The translations under genes were made by a program, and so were the position numbers. The notes beneath the pieces were generated by a model. That model was not told where the DNA came from and made no database searches. It worked only from the letters and a program-made list of their open reading frames with translations. Of a stretch of DNA of 64,000 nucleotides, positions 22,301 to 37,300 are shown in pieces (position 1 is the stretch's first letter; each line of letters starts with the position of its first letter). The stretch spans positions 42,725,371-42,789,370 of the forward strand of contig CM048557.1 of NCBI GenBank assembly GCA_026413225.1. The letters are read 5' to 3'. Source of the stretch: Otis tarda (lineage: Eukaryota > Chordata > Aves > Otidiformes > Otididae).

Positions 22301-25300
22301 ATCCAGAGTAAATACGACAAACGCTGGATGTACTGTCACTTAACTGTCCCATGCACACATTGTCAATCTAGTCATACAGCAGGAAGTAAGCCATATCGTG
22401 CCTGCCTTGGAAAGGGCAGACATACTTGAGTCGACCACTTAGCCAAGTAAAGCTTTTAAACAGCTGCGGTTTAAAACTACTCCTGTGCTCTCCCCTTTCA
22501 TCTCAATCATTTGCCGCACTTCCCTCTTCTAGAGGTCATCACGCTGATAACCAAAGCTTGCGGAAGGGAACCCATGCCTGTGTGTCAGAGTCTCTGGCAC
22601 AGATCTAGCTCAAACTCATCTTCATCAGAGGCAACTGATTTCCAGACCCCAGATTCCACGCAGGAGCAGCAGAGATGCAGAAATAGTTGCAAGTCCACTG
22701 TGCCACAGGGCACTAACGCCTGGTGCTAATACACCAAAACCTGCGTTTGCATCTTCAACTCCTGCAGTGAAATCTGCCGCAGCCTAAGGCTTTTGTATGC
22801 AGTCACTATCATAGGAGAGTATCCGTGCAATAGTCTGTAGCAGTTTGTGCTCTGGAGGACCCCTGGTATGTGTTGTGCTCATAAACCACATTGCGCTCTT
22901 GCAGGTGAGAAGTAAAGCAGCCCAGCACAGAGCACAGCTCGTCCTCCTTGCAGCATCTGGAAGCCTGGCAGAGACAGCTGCTTCGGGAAGGATGAGCCAC
23001 CTTTACACACCTCCAAGACAAAACCCCAGTTTTGAAATGCAAAAGGATCCTAAGGAATATCCAGACCTGAGGGATCACTGGAAAACAAAAGTGACTTTAT
23101 GCACTCTGGATCCCCTCTCTCACCCCTGGAGCATGTCAGATGAAATTCAAGGAAGGAATACGTGTTGAAGTTAAGCTATAATCATGCCTTGGTTTAAATT
23201 TTTCTTGCAACCTTTTAGTTCCAAGTTTTACAGCATAAACACAAAATCTGAGGATCTGAAAGTTTGCAATGTAAATCTTTACTACGTTTTACTGTAAATA
23301 TTCTGTTATTGCTGAACAAGGTGATCCAGATGAACCAGGACTGTATTGCTTTCAAGGAAACAGTACAGAAAGGAGCATATGTTTTTATAAGCTAAAAAGC
23401 ACACAGAAGAAACTCATGGTATAGTTGCATGATACATCGGCCTCAACAGTAATGCTCAGTCATTTCTGCCTAAGGGTACAATTTGTCTCCCAGTGCATCA
23501 GTATAATTGTAGGGCCACATAAACAAGATCACTGAATGATCCAGGTTAAATAGGTGTGTATTTAAGAGTAAAACATGCTGTGACTTCATTAATACATGTA
23601 ATTCAGAACACACAGAATAATAAGAAAAATATTAATATTTCATCACGATCTACAGCCTTGTAAGCTGACAATCTCATGTTTTTAAATTTTACAACGGTAC
23701 ACAGTAATAGGTTGGCTATTTGTTCTTTTCCCCAACACATCCCTCTAAAGCATCCAATCATGCAAAAGAAGCAAGTGGGTTTGGGGTGGGGTTTTTTGTG
23801 GGGTTTTTGTTTGTTTGTTTGTTTGTTACAAAATCTTACACAAAATTAGAGACATACAGTTTCAGTTCTGAAAGCTTACCAAGAGGTGCTTTGAGAAACC
23901 TGCGCTCAATTCCTTGTTCTATCTGAAGCAGTGCAGATGCCAAGTAGTGGACCACATTATTAACTGGCTGAGGAGTACTTGTACTTGTTGATGCAGCACT
24001 TGGAGCTTCAGTTTTTAACTCAACGAGTCTAGAATAGAAATGTATTAATTTTTTTTTTTAACGTACTTTGACTTTAACACCATAGATATTTGTACAGGTC
24101 TGTATCCATAGTAGATTTTTATTTTCATTTCATTTACATGCATGGACTGTGGACATGAACAGATACAGCACAGGTGTGACTAGTTATCCCAGTATGCTTA
24201 ATTAGTCTAGTTAATCTAAATAAATCATCTTTAGGTAACAGAGTAATCTAGATTACAAGAAATGTGGATGACAAATTTCAATACAGTTATTAAGATTTCC
24301 AGAAGATTTGATGTAACATCCACCAACTAGTTTATGAGATATTTCTGTGAAGTGTAGAGTCCCAATAATTCTTCAGTGAAAGCATTTCCAGTGGTGGGGT
24401 GTAATCTTTTAGAATACTTCCATCTGCGGAAGCTCAACTACATATATCCTCACAATTAATAAGATTTTTGAAAGGAAAATATATGAAATAAATCCAGAAA
24501 GTAATTTTAGAATGTTAAAAATCAGGAATTGTTAACTGATATGTTCTCATCCTTGGAGGATTTTTCTCAAATACTAACTCTCCATGTATGGAAAAAAAAG
24601 GGGGGAAAGAGGGGGGTAGGTTTCCAATTAAACAGCCTTCTTTGACCAAAGATTAAGTAATCATTTCAAAGTGTAGTTAATCTTCCTGAACCACAAACAT
24701 AAGTAGAGTGTAGGAGAGCAACCCACACTAATGAAAATAAAATTCAATTTCTACTTGGGGTTTATAAAAAAAAAAAAACAACTAATTAATACTGGCTGGA
24801 TTCTACTTTATTCTGGTGAATGAGCAATGCTTTTGGTTGTCCCTGTTCTTTTTTTACATTTAAAAGCTGTTCATTATATTTTGCAGTCACACACATTTCA
24901 AGAGCCTGAAAGCAAACAGAAAAAAAGCTGCATAGTTATTTACATTTCACTAGTCAAACTCCAAGGTCTTAATGAGATGTCACTCGCTCTGAGGTGCATA
25001 AAAAGCCCAGAATCAAAAGCAATCTGTCACATGATTTCAGAAACCTATAGTCTCTGTTTCAATATGCAAGTCTTTATTAGAGTAGACTTTATTCAGAAAC
25101 TTTGACAGAGTCAGTATAAAATGGGGAAAAAGAAAAAAAAAAAAAAAAAAAAAGTGAAGCAACAAGGTTCTGCAGTTGAATTGAGAGTTGACAATGGAAG
25201 CAAGTTCCCAAGGTAAAGGAAGACAGATAAATTTTAGCTTCTTAAAGCACTGGAATATTTTTATGTTGCAGTTTTCAGGAAGCAAATGTCTATAAATTGT

Positions 25301-28300
25301 GTTATTAATATATAGAAGGATGACCCTATCCATTTTGCATGCAACTAGAGAACTCAGATTCGAAGGGAAGTCTTACATGAAAATATTAATTCAACAAAAT
25401 GAAATAAAAAGGGAAAAACCTTAAAGAATTTAGGAATTTAAATTCTTATATCCAACACAGCATTCAGGAGTCCACCCAGAAACGTAGCTTTCATAAAATA
25501 AACATCTAATTGCAGAAAACCTCACAGAATACATAAGCAAATAGTATGTTAGTACAATGATCACCTCTGATTAATCTTTTTTTCCTGCAGTATTTCAGCA
25601 TTCACATCTGGTCAAGACATACAATTTTATGTGTATTAAGTAAATTAAGGTAGATGTTTATTTATGAAAAAGTAGGTAGCTTCTCAGAATCACAGCTTCT
25701 ATAGTTTGATTTACAACAAACACAAATACAGTTTAGAGTCCTACATCTGTCTCAAAAGTTTGTTTAAAAAAAAACCCAAAACAAAAACACAACACTTTTA
25801 GAGTTGCAGCACTATATGATTCGAGGTTTTCTCTCTTACTGTGTTGCAGCTTTCTCTACAGAAGATCACTCAAAGTTATACTCTTATATCTCTGTTTTGC
25901 TGCAGTGCTAAAGGTTGATCCAGACCATGGCCTGTTGCACTGATGGTTCTTACTATGGGTTATGAAGAGGTACACTGGCCAGCTCAACTAGCAATTTGTT
26001 ACTATTATAATTTTCCCTTTCAAAGACTTCTACTCTTTCTACAAAGTGTGGTGATTTTTTTTCTTCTGGAAAAAAAAAAAAAACCAGAAGTTGCCAGATT
26101 AATTTTTCTCTGTATTTGAAATTATTTTAAAATGAATTCACATTGCCCATATTTGATAATTAATGTTCACCTTGGGCAGTGTAATATCCAAACAGTAGAA
26201 CTTGTAAGACTTGCAGGTGTCTTAGTCTTATATGGTAATAGAGCAGTGTCATTTAGAAAATATAAAGCAATCTCACAAAAAAAAAACCTCACATTTTGAC
26301 TCAAATCTTAAATACTATTCCAAAGAATTTGAAGATAAAAACAATTTGAAGGTTAAAAAACCCAGAGCGCTGCTATAAAACTCACAGAGAAGAGCCATTA
26401 TTTAAACCACAGCTCTTACCTGTCTTTCACAATAAACTTATCTTGATCATCAATTTCCATTTCTTCAGATTCTTCATTCACAGTTTTAATTATACCATTT
26501 TCTTTGTTTTCATCATTCAGAAACTCATAGCGCCCATGTTCTAAAGCTGCTCTCCAGGACTGTCTGTCTGTAACCTGAAGCAAACACACAAACTTGAAGT
26601 TTCTAAAGAATGAAAGGCCACAAACTTTTACTGCCAATTACTGTCTACGCATAATTTAATTATGCTTTCAGTAAAACCCATAGCATGTCAGAGTTCTCAT
26701 TTACACTACAGACTTGACGGCACCACCGTGCTACTAGACACACTACAATTCATGGATACCTTAATAGCCCCCAGTGTTCCTTGGTAGATCCTGTCTTCAA
26801 TGTCCAAAAGGAAGTCTCTAAGTCTCAGTTCAAGCTGCTTCTCTGCAGATACATAAGATCCATCATGGGCATTCTGCATCCTTCCCCGCCCTGAAGGAAG
26901 TCTGATGTCACTCTGAGGTTTTTCTGCAAGAATACCAAGTAACTTCATGTTAGTGGACTTTGTTCCTTAAAGTAGCTGCTGGTGAAGGGAACAAAAGCGG
27001 TACAGGACAGAACAAGCTAAACACACAGGTTCAAAATTCCCTTCCTGTAGCAACAGTTGCCAACACCAACATATCTCCATGCTAACTAAGGCATCTGATC
27101 CAAGTAAGCAGAGTCTACTTTTAAAGGAAGACCTACAAATTAGCATCCACTCATCCCAGCACACAGCATGAGAAATTCTTGTCAATTTAAAAGTTATTCT
27201 GTTGCCTTAAAATGCTTTCTGAAGTAGTAGATAATCAACAACTCTCTGCTATAACTCCAACAGGGTGGGGGGGTGGGGGGGAAAGAACTCAAGAAAAATA
27301 ATAAAGTCACATTTCTAATGTTTTTTGTATTTGATGGCCCTTACTTTACAGGACAACTCCTCAGTTTTCTCTCCTGCATGGATCTTTATCATGGCAACAT
27401 TTAAAACAAGCATAAGCAACTGACAATCACAAGAACTAACAGACAAGATATAATTCCTTTTAAAAATCTAACTTTAAAAAAACCAAACTGATAAAGATAG
27501 GATGACACAGGCACACACTAGACTGACTGTGTCTTCTAATTAAAGGCTGGAAAAAAAGGAACAAGACAGTAAGATAATTTATGAAAAAGAAGGGAAGAGC
27601 TGATGATGGGCTATTAAGCATAAACCTCTTCATAGGAGAATTGAAAATTCATGCAAAAGCTCAAAAGCCACAGGAAAGAGCTGAAAATACGCCCAGATCC
27701 TGAACTAGTGCTTGCAAATTTGCATAGGCGGCAAATGTTTCTGTTCACAGGATTTACCTTAAATCCTATGAACGCAGTGATGAGGAGGTATATGCAAGAA
27801 GTTAGAGGTATTTAATAAAAAATTACCATAAAGCTGTTGTCAAGGAAGTACTGGATGAATTTCTAAAACACTCTCAGTTGCAGAAACAATTCCTTGTAAC
27901 CAAAAGCAACTGTGCAAATATTCTCAAAATGTACACTACCATACAATGATGTGGGAAACACCCTTTTTGGTTGAAAAAAAAAACAAAACTAAACATTTTT
28001 TCTTGAGCAGAACTTAGAACAGCAGCAATTGGCTTGGAAATAATTGATAAGGAAAAGTTAATGGATACTAGAGTAAAATCAAGTAATAGCATGTATCAGT
28101 TTTATTTCCATACTCTCAAGTAGGAATTCGAAAACAGAGAAGGGCAGTCTACAGTGCAAGAGAATCACAGAGTAGTTCTCACTTGTCTGCAAGTCATTTG
28201 AGTGAAGGCAATAATGTAGCACCAGAGTCCACTGCAGTAAAACTTCTTCCAAAGTGAGCAACATGTGGCCGCTTATCAGTGCTTATCACGCAGAGCGGGC

Positions 28301-31300
28301 AGCATTGGTACCGGACCACTGCCTTCTTTATTTCTATTAAAGTGAAGTTCAAAGTTGCTCACGGGTGGGTTTTTTGTGTGAGGTGGGGTTTTTTTGGTGG
28401 TTTGTTTTTTTTTTTGGTTGGTTTTTGTGGGTTTTTTTGTGGTTTTTGTTTTTGTTTTTAAATCAATGTTATTCTACAATTCTAACACAGAAAGAAAAAA
28501 AAAATTCTATGACTGTGGAAACTTGCTTCAGGGCAGAAAGCAACACACAAAATACAAATAAAGGTGCAGCAACTCTCAAAAATAAGGAATCAGACACACA
28601 AACAGATCAGAAAATGAGAGAGATTTTCTCACCAAACCCCACAAACATATCCGTAAGGCCTCCAAATAAAGCTTAATTACTATGCAGAAACTCCATCCTG
28701 TGCTAGTTTCCACCAAAAGAAATGGTAGATGAGTTATGAATTTAGTAGTATTTGACGTGTTCGCGGTATGTCCTGGCATACACATTCTGGTAAAGCAGAA
28801 CTCAGCTCTGCTGTGAAGTCTTTCCTGCTCCAATACAGATACACCGAAATCCTCACGGTAATTTGGCATAATTCAAAACAAAATGCAATTTCTTAAACCT
28901 GACCTTAGGGAGTTTCATTTTGGTAGCATCCTCTACCCACCAACATGCCACAAACAAGCCAACTGCAAGCTTATGTATGCAGAATTTTATCAGTGATTGG
29001 AGCTAATGCCTTGGCAGTAAATGGCAAAATACTTGGCTAGGAGAAAGGGGAAAAAGCTGCTAAATCTAGGATGGTTTTAAGTACACTCCTACATTTTGAA
29101 ACCCACAAAAACAGAAGTGCTCTGCACATGTCTCCTCCTCCTGTAGCAAAGAAAAGGGAGAAAAAATAGGAAAGAGTAATATGGAATCCACTGCACCAAT
29201 GTTAACCCACATAACAACCAGAGCAGCTACACTATTTTTTTCCTCCCAGAGGTTTTGGTATGACCCTGCAATATGCTATCATCCCCTTGTTCATAATAGG
29301 CCGGTAAAGGCTTTTGAATAGTTTCATGTATTATAATGTTATGAAAGAACATGTCCCACTCAACAAATCAAAGTAATAGTAATTGCCTCCCTTTGCAATG
29401 TTTCTGTTTCCAGTATCATATCTTGTATTTCCTTTCATCATATTGGAAATGAGGACATCAGATGATCAATACTATGATTTACCTTTAGCAGATATTAATC
29501 TTTATTCTCCAACTCATCTCTTTCCAAAGCTCAAATTACTTCCTAAAGATGTTTGTTTAAAAGCCAATCCCATTTTACCAGGCAGTGAGGTAACACAAAA
29601 ATTATTGCTTTTTAAGCATAAAACACCACAAAAACAACACAAAAATCCATGAGGAAAAAAAAGAAAAACAGAAAAAAGAAAGGAAAAAACCAAACCTGTT
29701 TTCCATAGAGTGAAATAATGCTTAAGAATAATTCTAATTTATTAGGAATTACAATTAAATGCAAATCAGAGGTTTCTAGAAATTACAGCTGTGGAAACAA
29801 ATTAAGATCAGGAACCTTTCATTTACCTGGAATATGGAATTTTTCCACAGGAAAACTGCTTAGTTGTTCATATATTCTACTTTTCTCTTGTAAAAGAGTT
29901 TCTTTTAAGGCACTCTCCCTATGTCCTCGGGAATTGAGAGCCTCTAGGAGTTGGTCCAGTTGTTCCCGAGAATTGTAAAAGCACCAACGGTTTGGTTTAT
30001 ATACTGGCCTTGGCACCTCTACGACAACACTGGTGTTTGAATCTTGGTCAATATTGGAGGTAGATTCAGAGGATTTCAAAGACTCTCCAGTTTTACTGAA
30101 TACCTGAGGTTCATTTGTGCAAGACTCTACGCTATTCTGAAAGGAAGAGGTTCGAGGCAACAACATGTCTTCTGTGAGACCAGAATAGTCCTCTTCTATA
30201 AACAATCCAGGAACAGAGGGGAAAATCCAGTAGCGTCGGTACAGACGGTCACGACCTAATGGGGTGATATTTGTGCAGGCTGTTGCATTCTGAATCTTTT
30301 CTATCAGTTCCTTCTCTTTCTTTTGTTGCTCCTGCTTTAAAGCTTCTTCATCTTCAGCAGTAAGAGGTTCACTCTTCTCACAAGTAGTCTCTTCTTGTCT
30401 TGTAAATTCTTTATATTCATTTTGCCCTCTCCTTCCTAGAAGTTAAAGAAAGAAGAAGGATAGCAACACAGTTATAAATTCTTTAACCAAGAACTCAAGT
30501 AAAGGGTGGGGTTTGGTTCTGTCCGTTTATCTAAACTTACACTGTCACGGATAATCAGCTGAGTCAAGAAACAATACTAGCTTTATTAAAGAAAAATTCA
30601 AGCAATTAACACCTTTCCTTCTATAAAGGGGAAACTATCTTTAGGGTACTTTCACTTTGCAGAAACTAGACCAAGTCTCATTTACTGACATTGTCATTTT
30701 TAACACCATAAAAAAGAACGAGAATTTTAAGAACTTAAAAGTATGTTATAAAAATATCTTATAATGATAAAGTAAAATTCTAGCAATTTCATTATTGATT
30801 GCAAACTATGGTTTGGACTTAATTTATCATACTCAAAATTATCAACTTAAACCCCCCAAAGACCTCAAGCAAAATCAGAATCCCTAAGTAAGAGCTTTTA
30901 TTGCAAACTCAGTTACATTATCCAACTTTTTTTCTTTAAAACAAAACAAACCCACCCCAAAACTACTATTCCCCCCCTCCACCCCCCAGCTTGTGCCAGC
31001 TGAAAATATTCCAGTTCACAAGAGTTTACCAAAGAGTTAGGTCCTGATAATAATCTAGAAAAGTACATCTTGTAATTAACACATGCAATGGTGAAAAATG
31101 CTGTCAGCACTCAATTTCCACTGATTTCCAGTGTGACCTTCAGTTTCTCCAACTGTAGGAATGAAGTGCCCTCCAGGCACAATGTCTCAAACATGGGCAT
31201 TTGAGAAACTTGAAATTCTGTTTAAGATCTCATTGTTTTACCATCATAAAGCTGTAGTAAACATGCAAACCTGTATTACTGAATGATTCAGAATTTCTAC

Positions 31301-34300
31301 CCCAGGTACTGTTAGGAACTGTACAAGTTTGCAACAAGATTGCAACCACAATCATCCAGGGCTTTCATTAGCACAGATGCTAGCACAAAGCCTTCATGGG
31401 AGAACAGACACAGATGAGCTAGCAGCCCAAAGCCATCAACAATTCATCCTCCTATGGCGGTATCTATGTTTAGTTACAAATAGGCTGTGCTCTTTACAGC
31501 ATCACAGCTCCGACTAGCACACTGCTGAGGAAATTAAATCTGAGGATGGGTCTTGTTGCATTCTTGTATAGAAGGCATGCTGCTTTATTAACAAAGGCAA
31601 GCTAAACCCAACCACTCAATACAACATTTTCTTTTAAAATATCTGTTGGTTTTGCATTTTCCTAATAAAAAGAATCAAAAATCACACTATGCCCTATTAG
31701 ATGAGACTCCTACTACTCTCTCTCGGAGTGCACTACTCATAACTGTAATAGTTTGTCAGGCAACAGCCTGGGGATTTTTTAGACAAAAGAGGAATCCAGA
31801 CAGTAACTACGGAAGACAAGAAGAAACAAGTGTGAAAGAATGTGCAGCTGATTGCTAGAACTACATCAGGCCAGCTCAATGCACTTAATAGCCCGTTATG
31901 ATCATGTTCGAATGTTTTTTTTTTTCCTTTTCCTTTAAAAATTTACAGGAAAGATTGATACTTTATAAAAAAATAACTATAAAACCCAAGAACTTGCTGT
32001 GTGCATGCATGCATATGTGTGTGCATACATGTATACAAATGAACAAATACACTATAGCGTTACCTCTTCCTCGTTTTTTGTTTGGTCCCAGCTCTTCTTC
32101 ATCCTCTGTCACTGTGTCCACATCTTGCTCTTTACGTTCAATTTCTTTGCTCTCTGTACTAGTATCAAGGTCTTCCCGTTCCTCCTCCCTGACACAACAA
32201 AATAAACAAAGAGCAAGTAACTGAACAACCATGTATTAAAAGCTGAATGAAATGAAAAAAATACACAATAGAATATGGTATCTTCAACACAAACAGTATT
32301 TTCCTCTCAGAAGTACTTAAGCTAGTCAAAGACCTATAATGCTTTTTAAAAATAAAGTTTAAATAATACAATATATTAAAACCCAGAAGAAACTCATTGA
32401 GCTGTAAATGAAAAGTTTCACATTAAAGACTAAAACTCGCTCTTTGGTATTCCATCTTTCATTTGAAGAGCATTATTATAATCAGATCCTTTTTGGAGAC
32501 ATCTTAGTGTAGTTCTGCTGAACTGAATTACTTTTTTTAATGACTAAAAAATGTTTCCTCATCAAAATGTATGCAATTTTTAAAAAATGCTTATTACACA
32601 TTTTTCCCTCATCTAGGAAATATAATTAAAAGCCTACAGAACTACATGTAACCATTACAGGATAACTTTTTTTTTTCCCCAATTATAGTTCAAGAACATA
32701 GCACAAATCTGTCTTTGGTCCATGCTCACCTTTTGCAAGCAGATTTACTTAACTAACTCCCTTCCTCAAGCAGGTAAAGATATAGTGTTGTATATACACT
32801 TTGCCTTTTATTCTGGAATCATATACAGCTGCATGTGCATGAATCTTACCACCTGAAACCATACAGTTTTATTAACAGAAAAAAAAAAAAAAATCTTGGT
32901 TTTATGGAAATCACCTGGGACAGCACAGCATTTTTTTTAAATGCTATTAAATTTGATTCATAAACGGTTATGTGAGGTCAGTATTATCTAGCTCAGATCA
33001 GACCAATTCCTCAAACTAGAAAACAAACTAGAATGGTCTATTATGAAGATATTCACAGATCTGAAATCAATGCAAGACAAAGTAATACAAAAAAAATACA
33101 ACTTAGATTTTGCAAGTTTCTCTTGTCAGTAGTTAAAACTGTCAAACTTTCAATAGAATTATAAGTATAATAAAAGTTGATTTTAAAAATAAAACTGCTT
33201 TCAGAAAACAATTCTAGAGCACTAGGAAGAAAAATAAAAACAACATTAAGGGCTATATACTTAAATTAAACTATACGTTTGCATACGATCAAGTAAATGA
33301 AAACTACATAGGTGAGGTCTGACCACATAACTGAGAAGTCCTGTATCATATGTATCACAGTAATAGCACACATCGTACCCAACAGATACTTCTACAGCAG
33401 GATTTCTTTGCTCCTCTTCCTTCAGCTTTTCTTGTTTCTCCTTCATTTTTAATTCTTGTTCTTTTAACCTTTCTTCTTTCCTCTTACGTATCCTAATAGT
33501 AAGAAGAACATAGAAAACCAATTGCAATTAATCTAGTATCTGATCTGGCCACATCTTTTTTCTTTTATACTACAGCATCATCTGAAAATACCAGTAACAT
33601 GGGAAATGTGCTTAGCACAATAAAGTTTCACTCCTGTCTAGGGTCTTAATAAACCAGTATGAAACACAAACACTACTACTGTCTCTCATATGCCTTTTGC
33701 AATTGAGGAATTAATCTAATCTAATTTGTGGCAACAAAATTTAGCTTTCCATATCCTAGTTTTACCTTGCTGCTGCTGCCTCTCGTTCTTTGCGATGCTG
33801 CTCTGCTTTTAGTTCTCTGAACTCCTGTTTTGCCTGTCGTAACACATCAACAGAGTCCTCAATGAAATCTCGAGTGGAGACGAGAGTCAGGAGTTTCCCG
33901 CAGAGGGCATGAAGGATCTTCATCTTTTCTCCTAATAAAATTCAGAGCAATTTTTGTATTTCATTATACAACTGATAAATAGGCCTTACTCTTACACATT
34001 CCAGACTGAAGATTGGTTCTCACTCAAGGAAGAGTGAACAAACATCTGTAGTGCTCTAGCTGGACTTGCAAATAGGTATTTCCTGAAATATCTGCTTTGC
34101 TCAGAGATGCGAGCCTTTATTTTTAACTTATTAACTTTTAGCACTAAAAGAAGAATTAAAATGCAATATTATCTTCAAAACGAGATAAAGAAACAGTAGA
34201 TAGTTATTTTTTCTCAATTTCCAAATAACAAACAGACCCAAATCAGAACAGCAACAAAAAGCAGAGGCTGAGTCAAACACACAAATGCTTCTACCAGAGA

Positions 34301-37300
34301 GATCCCCTTCTGCAACTAAAAATAACATTTTTTTCAAATGGGATTTGAAAAAGCTAATCAGAAGTAATGAGACTGCCTAGCTCTGCAATCTCTCATCTGG
34401 TGGAATCTGTTGGTGGGGGTTGGAGTATAGGGGGTGAGTGTTGGTCTCAGTGACCTCCAGAGGTCCTTTCCAACCTAAATTAATCTATGATACAATAAAT
34501 TTTGATCATTACTGATCTGAAGCAGTTACAAAACTGATCACTTGATGAGCAATCTAATATTCCCTAACATTTATTGTCTTTTATTACCTGGCAACAAATC
34601 ATACACTGAGGTACTCGAAAGTTTCTTCAAGAGACCAGGATTATTTAATCTCAGCTCCATGCAAGCATCATCAGTAGCATCAAACCCTCCTCGTTTCTGG
34701 TAACGGTATTTTGCATTGGCTGATGTTACATCAGCACCTGACGCTAGAATGTGAAGTCTGAGAATCTCAGAAAGAGTGCAGCTATCAAGATCCAAGTTTT
34801 TCAAATTGCAGCCTACATTGAGAAGAACGAACAGTTATTTTATATAGACATTTAATTGTACATAAATATTAAAAATGTTTTTTTAAAATACAGCACAAAG
34901 TAAGAACAGTAACAAAACAAGAAGTGAAACCCACACATACCCTGATGTAACTGGGGCCATGCAGCTGCCAAAGTTGCAACTGCAGACAGTGCAGATTTTG
35001 TGGGGTCTGCATCTTCATCCAAAGCCTCTGTTAAATCTTTAAGGAAATAAACACTTTATTCTAGTGCAAATTAAAACTTGTACTGTGGAGGGTAGGAAAG
35101 CAAGCCATTTTTTAGAAGTTGCAGACAAAGCAAAAAGAGGGCCGATATTTACAAAAGCATCAATGTACTCAAAACTCAATTCAACATCCAAATTAAAATT
35201 TACATATCTTTAAATGCAACTAAAAATCCGACTAAAAGCTAAGGACATGCACCACATGCTATACGCTGTTCTCCCTATATATAAGCTGCTAAAGCAACCC
35301 CAATGCACAATACATGCACAATGGCAACATAAAAGGCAGCGAAAACAAATCTGTAAACACACTTGCAAGCAAACACACAAATAACAATCCAAGAACACCT
35401 CTATTTTGTTCCCTCAAATTAACTGTTACTTCCTATCATCATTTTGTTTTTACAAAAGACAATCCAAACTCATCAGACATTTTAATACTGGTTATCACCA
35501 TTCCCTGTATACTTTTAATCTGTAAATTTGATACAGCCTTACTGCTCTGCACTAATACAATTACTAAGGCATTTAAAAAAAAAAAAAAAAAAAAAACAAA
35601 AAAAACCCAACAACAACACATATTTCACCAAAAGAAGCATCTGCACGTAATAAGGAGCATCACACATTAGCAAACTGACCAGGAAAGCAGGGCAGTGAAA
35701 GAGAGAAACAGCAAAATTCCCGTTTCTTAGACAAAAGTTTCCTTAGCACTTACAGGCATTTCTCCAGAGGGCTGGCAGAATTTTTTCAGTCTTGTACGCT
35801 GTTTCAACAATTTCACTTTATTTAAGTCCAAATCATTAAGCAGTTACAAAGTCACTAAGTTAATAAAAGTCACAAATCCAAACTAAGACAAAATAAAAAG
35901 CAAATCCACAACAGTCTTGTGTGATGACTGATGTTGTTTGAAAACTGTCACCCAGACATTGCAAAATTAACCTCTGCACCTCCCCTCTCACTGTGGCTGT
36001 ATAACAGGGTTTGAGAAAAGTATTGTACACATCAAAGCCCCACACCTATGGTGTCTTCTGTTGCAGAAACATTGCCTGTACAGAATTTAAGTGAGCAAAC
36101 ACGCTGACTACTACTAGTATGGTTAGTCAGAATTATAAAGCCGAGAACATGTAATACTTTTACAGGAAAGAAGATATCTAAACAAGAGTGACAATAAATT
36201 GAAGTTCAAAGGCAAGTAGAAGACAATAGATTAAGTGCCCTGCCCACAGCTCTGCTAAACTAGAAGCAAACCAGCAGATTTTTGCAATTGCCAGACCCAT
36301 ACAGTCAAATTAAAATATGAAAGGTACATCACATTTTTTTCTAATCAGTTCTATGAATAATAATCTATGAATAATAAAGAATATCAGCTGTTCTATGATT
36401 AGCAATCCTTGCTTATATTGCCCAAGTAATGCTCTTAGTAGTTAAAAAATACAGTTTAATTGCTAAATTCAACAGTAATTAAAATGTTAAATTTGTTAAC
36501 ACGATATCAAATCTGTAATTTTATTCAATTAACAAGAGCAGTAACTATTGCAAGATAGTACCCATGTTTTGCATAAAGACATTTTATAGATTGGACATAA
36601 ATCTAAAGCATAAGAATATGCATACTCTACAAGGGAGGAATTAAATCAGACCAATTCCCAGATGCACAGCAATGCCTCATAAATAGCTGAACTGAAAAAA
36701 AATAAGAGAGCAGTACCTTGCAAGGGCATCATAAACCAAAACCGTGCAAAGGGGGGATACACAGAATACTTTGTGTTATTGACAGACTCTTTGCAAAGCA
36801 CTCCATGGAGCATCACAGAATGCTTTGCAGAGTGAAGCTTAGAGCATTCACAAACTGTGGACTGAATCGCTGAGCTGCCTAAACACAGAACAGAAACAGT
36901 CTAATAAGGATGAAGACACATATATAATGTCCCTGACCACATAAATCTGAAACAAAGCCTGCACTTCCTTCTGATCAGTAGTTAAGTGTATATCCAATGC
37001 CTCTGAAAACACAGGCAGCTTCAGCCTTAGAGTGAAGACCAAAGGCAGAGCGACTGTGAGATCCTTTACTGGAAAAACACAGAAACACAATAGCATCTAG
37101 GAGTTGTGGATACATACTTCTAAGTCTTGAAGGACAATGAAAATTGAATTCTCCATTATATTTTTGCTGGGGAGTTTTAGTTTTTAGTCTGGTTAGGTCC
37201 ACAATTTTATTTTTTATAGCTACAGATAAAGATCTTTGAGAAGATTTTGGAAAGTGCCTTGTTTCCGGCCCCTCAGGAGAAACATCTAAGAGTGCTTAAG

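Larger units (their letters stand above)
18701..23879 (-). other. Large BAZ1A intron between exon 18 and the cassette candidate
   Basis: A 5.2-kb intron segment. It holds an A-rich run (19981-20037), a relatively GC-rich patch from about 20275 to 20850 that is open in several frames, and a (TTTG)n run (23807-23827) close to the exon 18 donor. Two segments could be alternative terminal exons (20275-20444 and 22585-22697). The 155-residue plus-strand open frame at 20384-20851 has no recognised match. Confidence 0.5.
26924..29826 (-). other. BAZ1A intron between exons 15 and 16
   Basis: A 2.9-kb intron containing a G-run at 27263-27281 and a long G/T-rich low-complexity tract at 28363-28459. 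No mobile element or exon was recognised. Confidence 0.55.

Noticed and set aside
28279..28461. Phe/Trp/Gly-rich open frame on the plus strand
   Set aside because: Translation of a G/T-rich low-complexity tract, not a gene.
32189..33378. Intronic snoRNA or microRNA in BAZ1A
   Set aside because: I looked here and in the other introns for box C/D pairs and stable hairpins, and saw nothing convincing enough to report.
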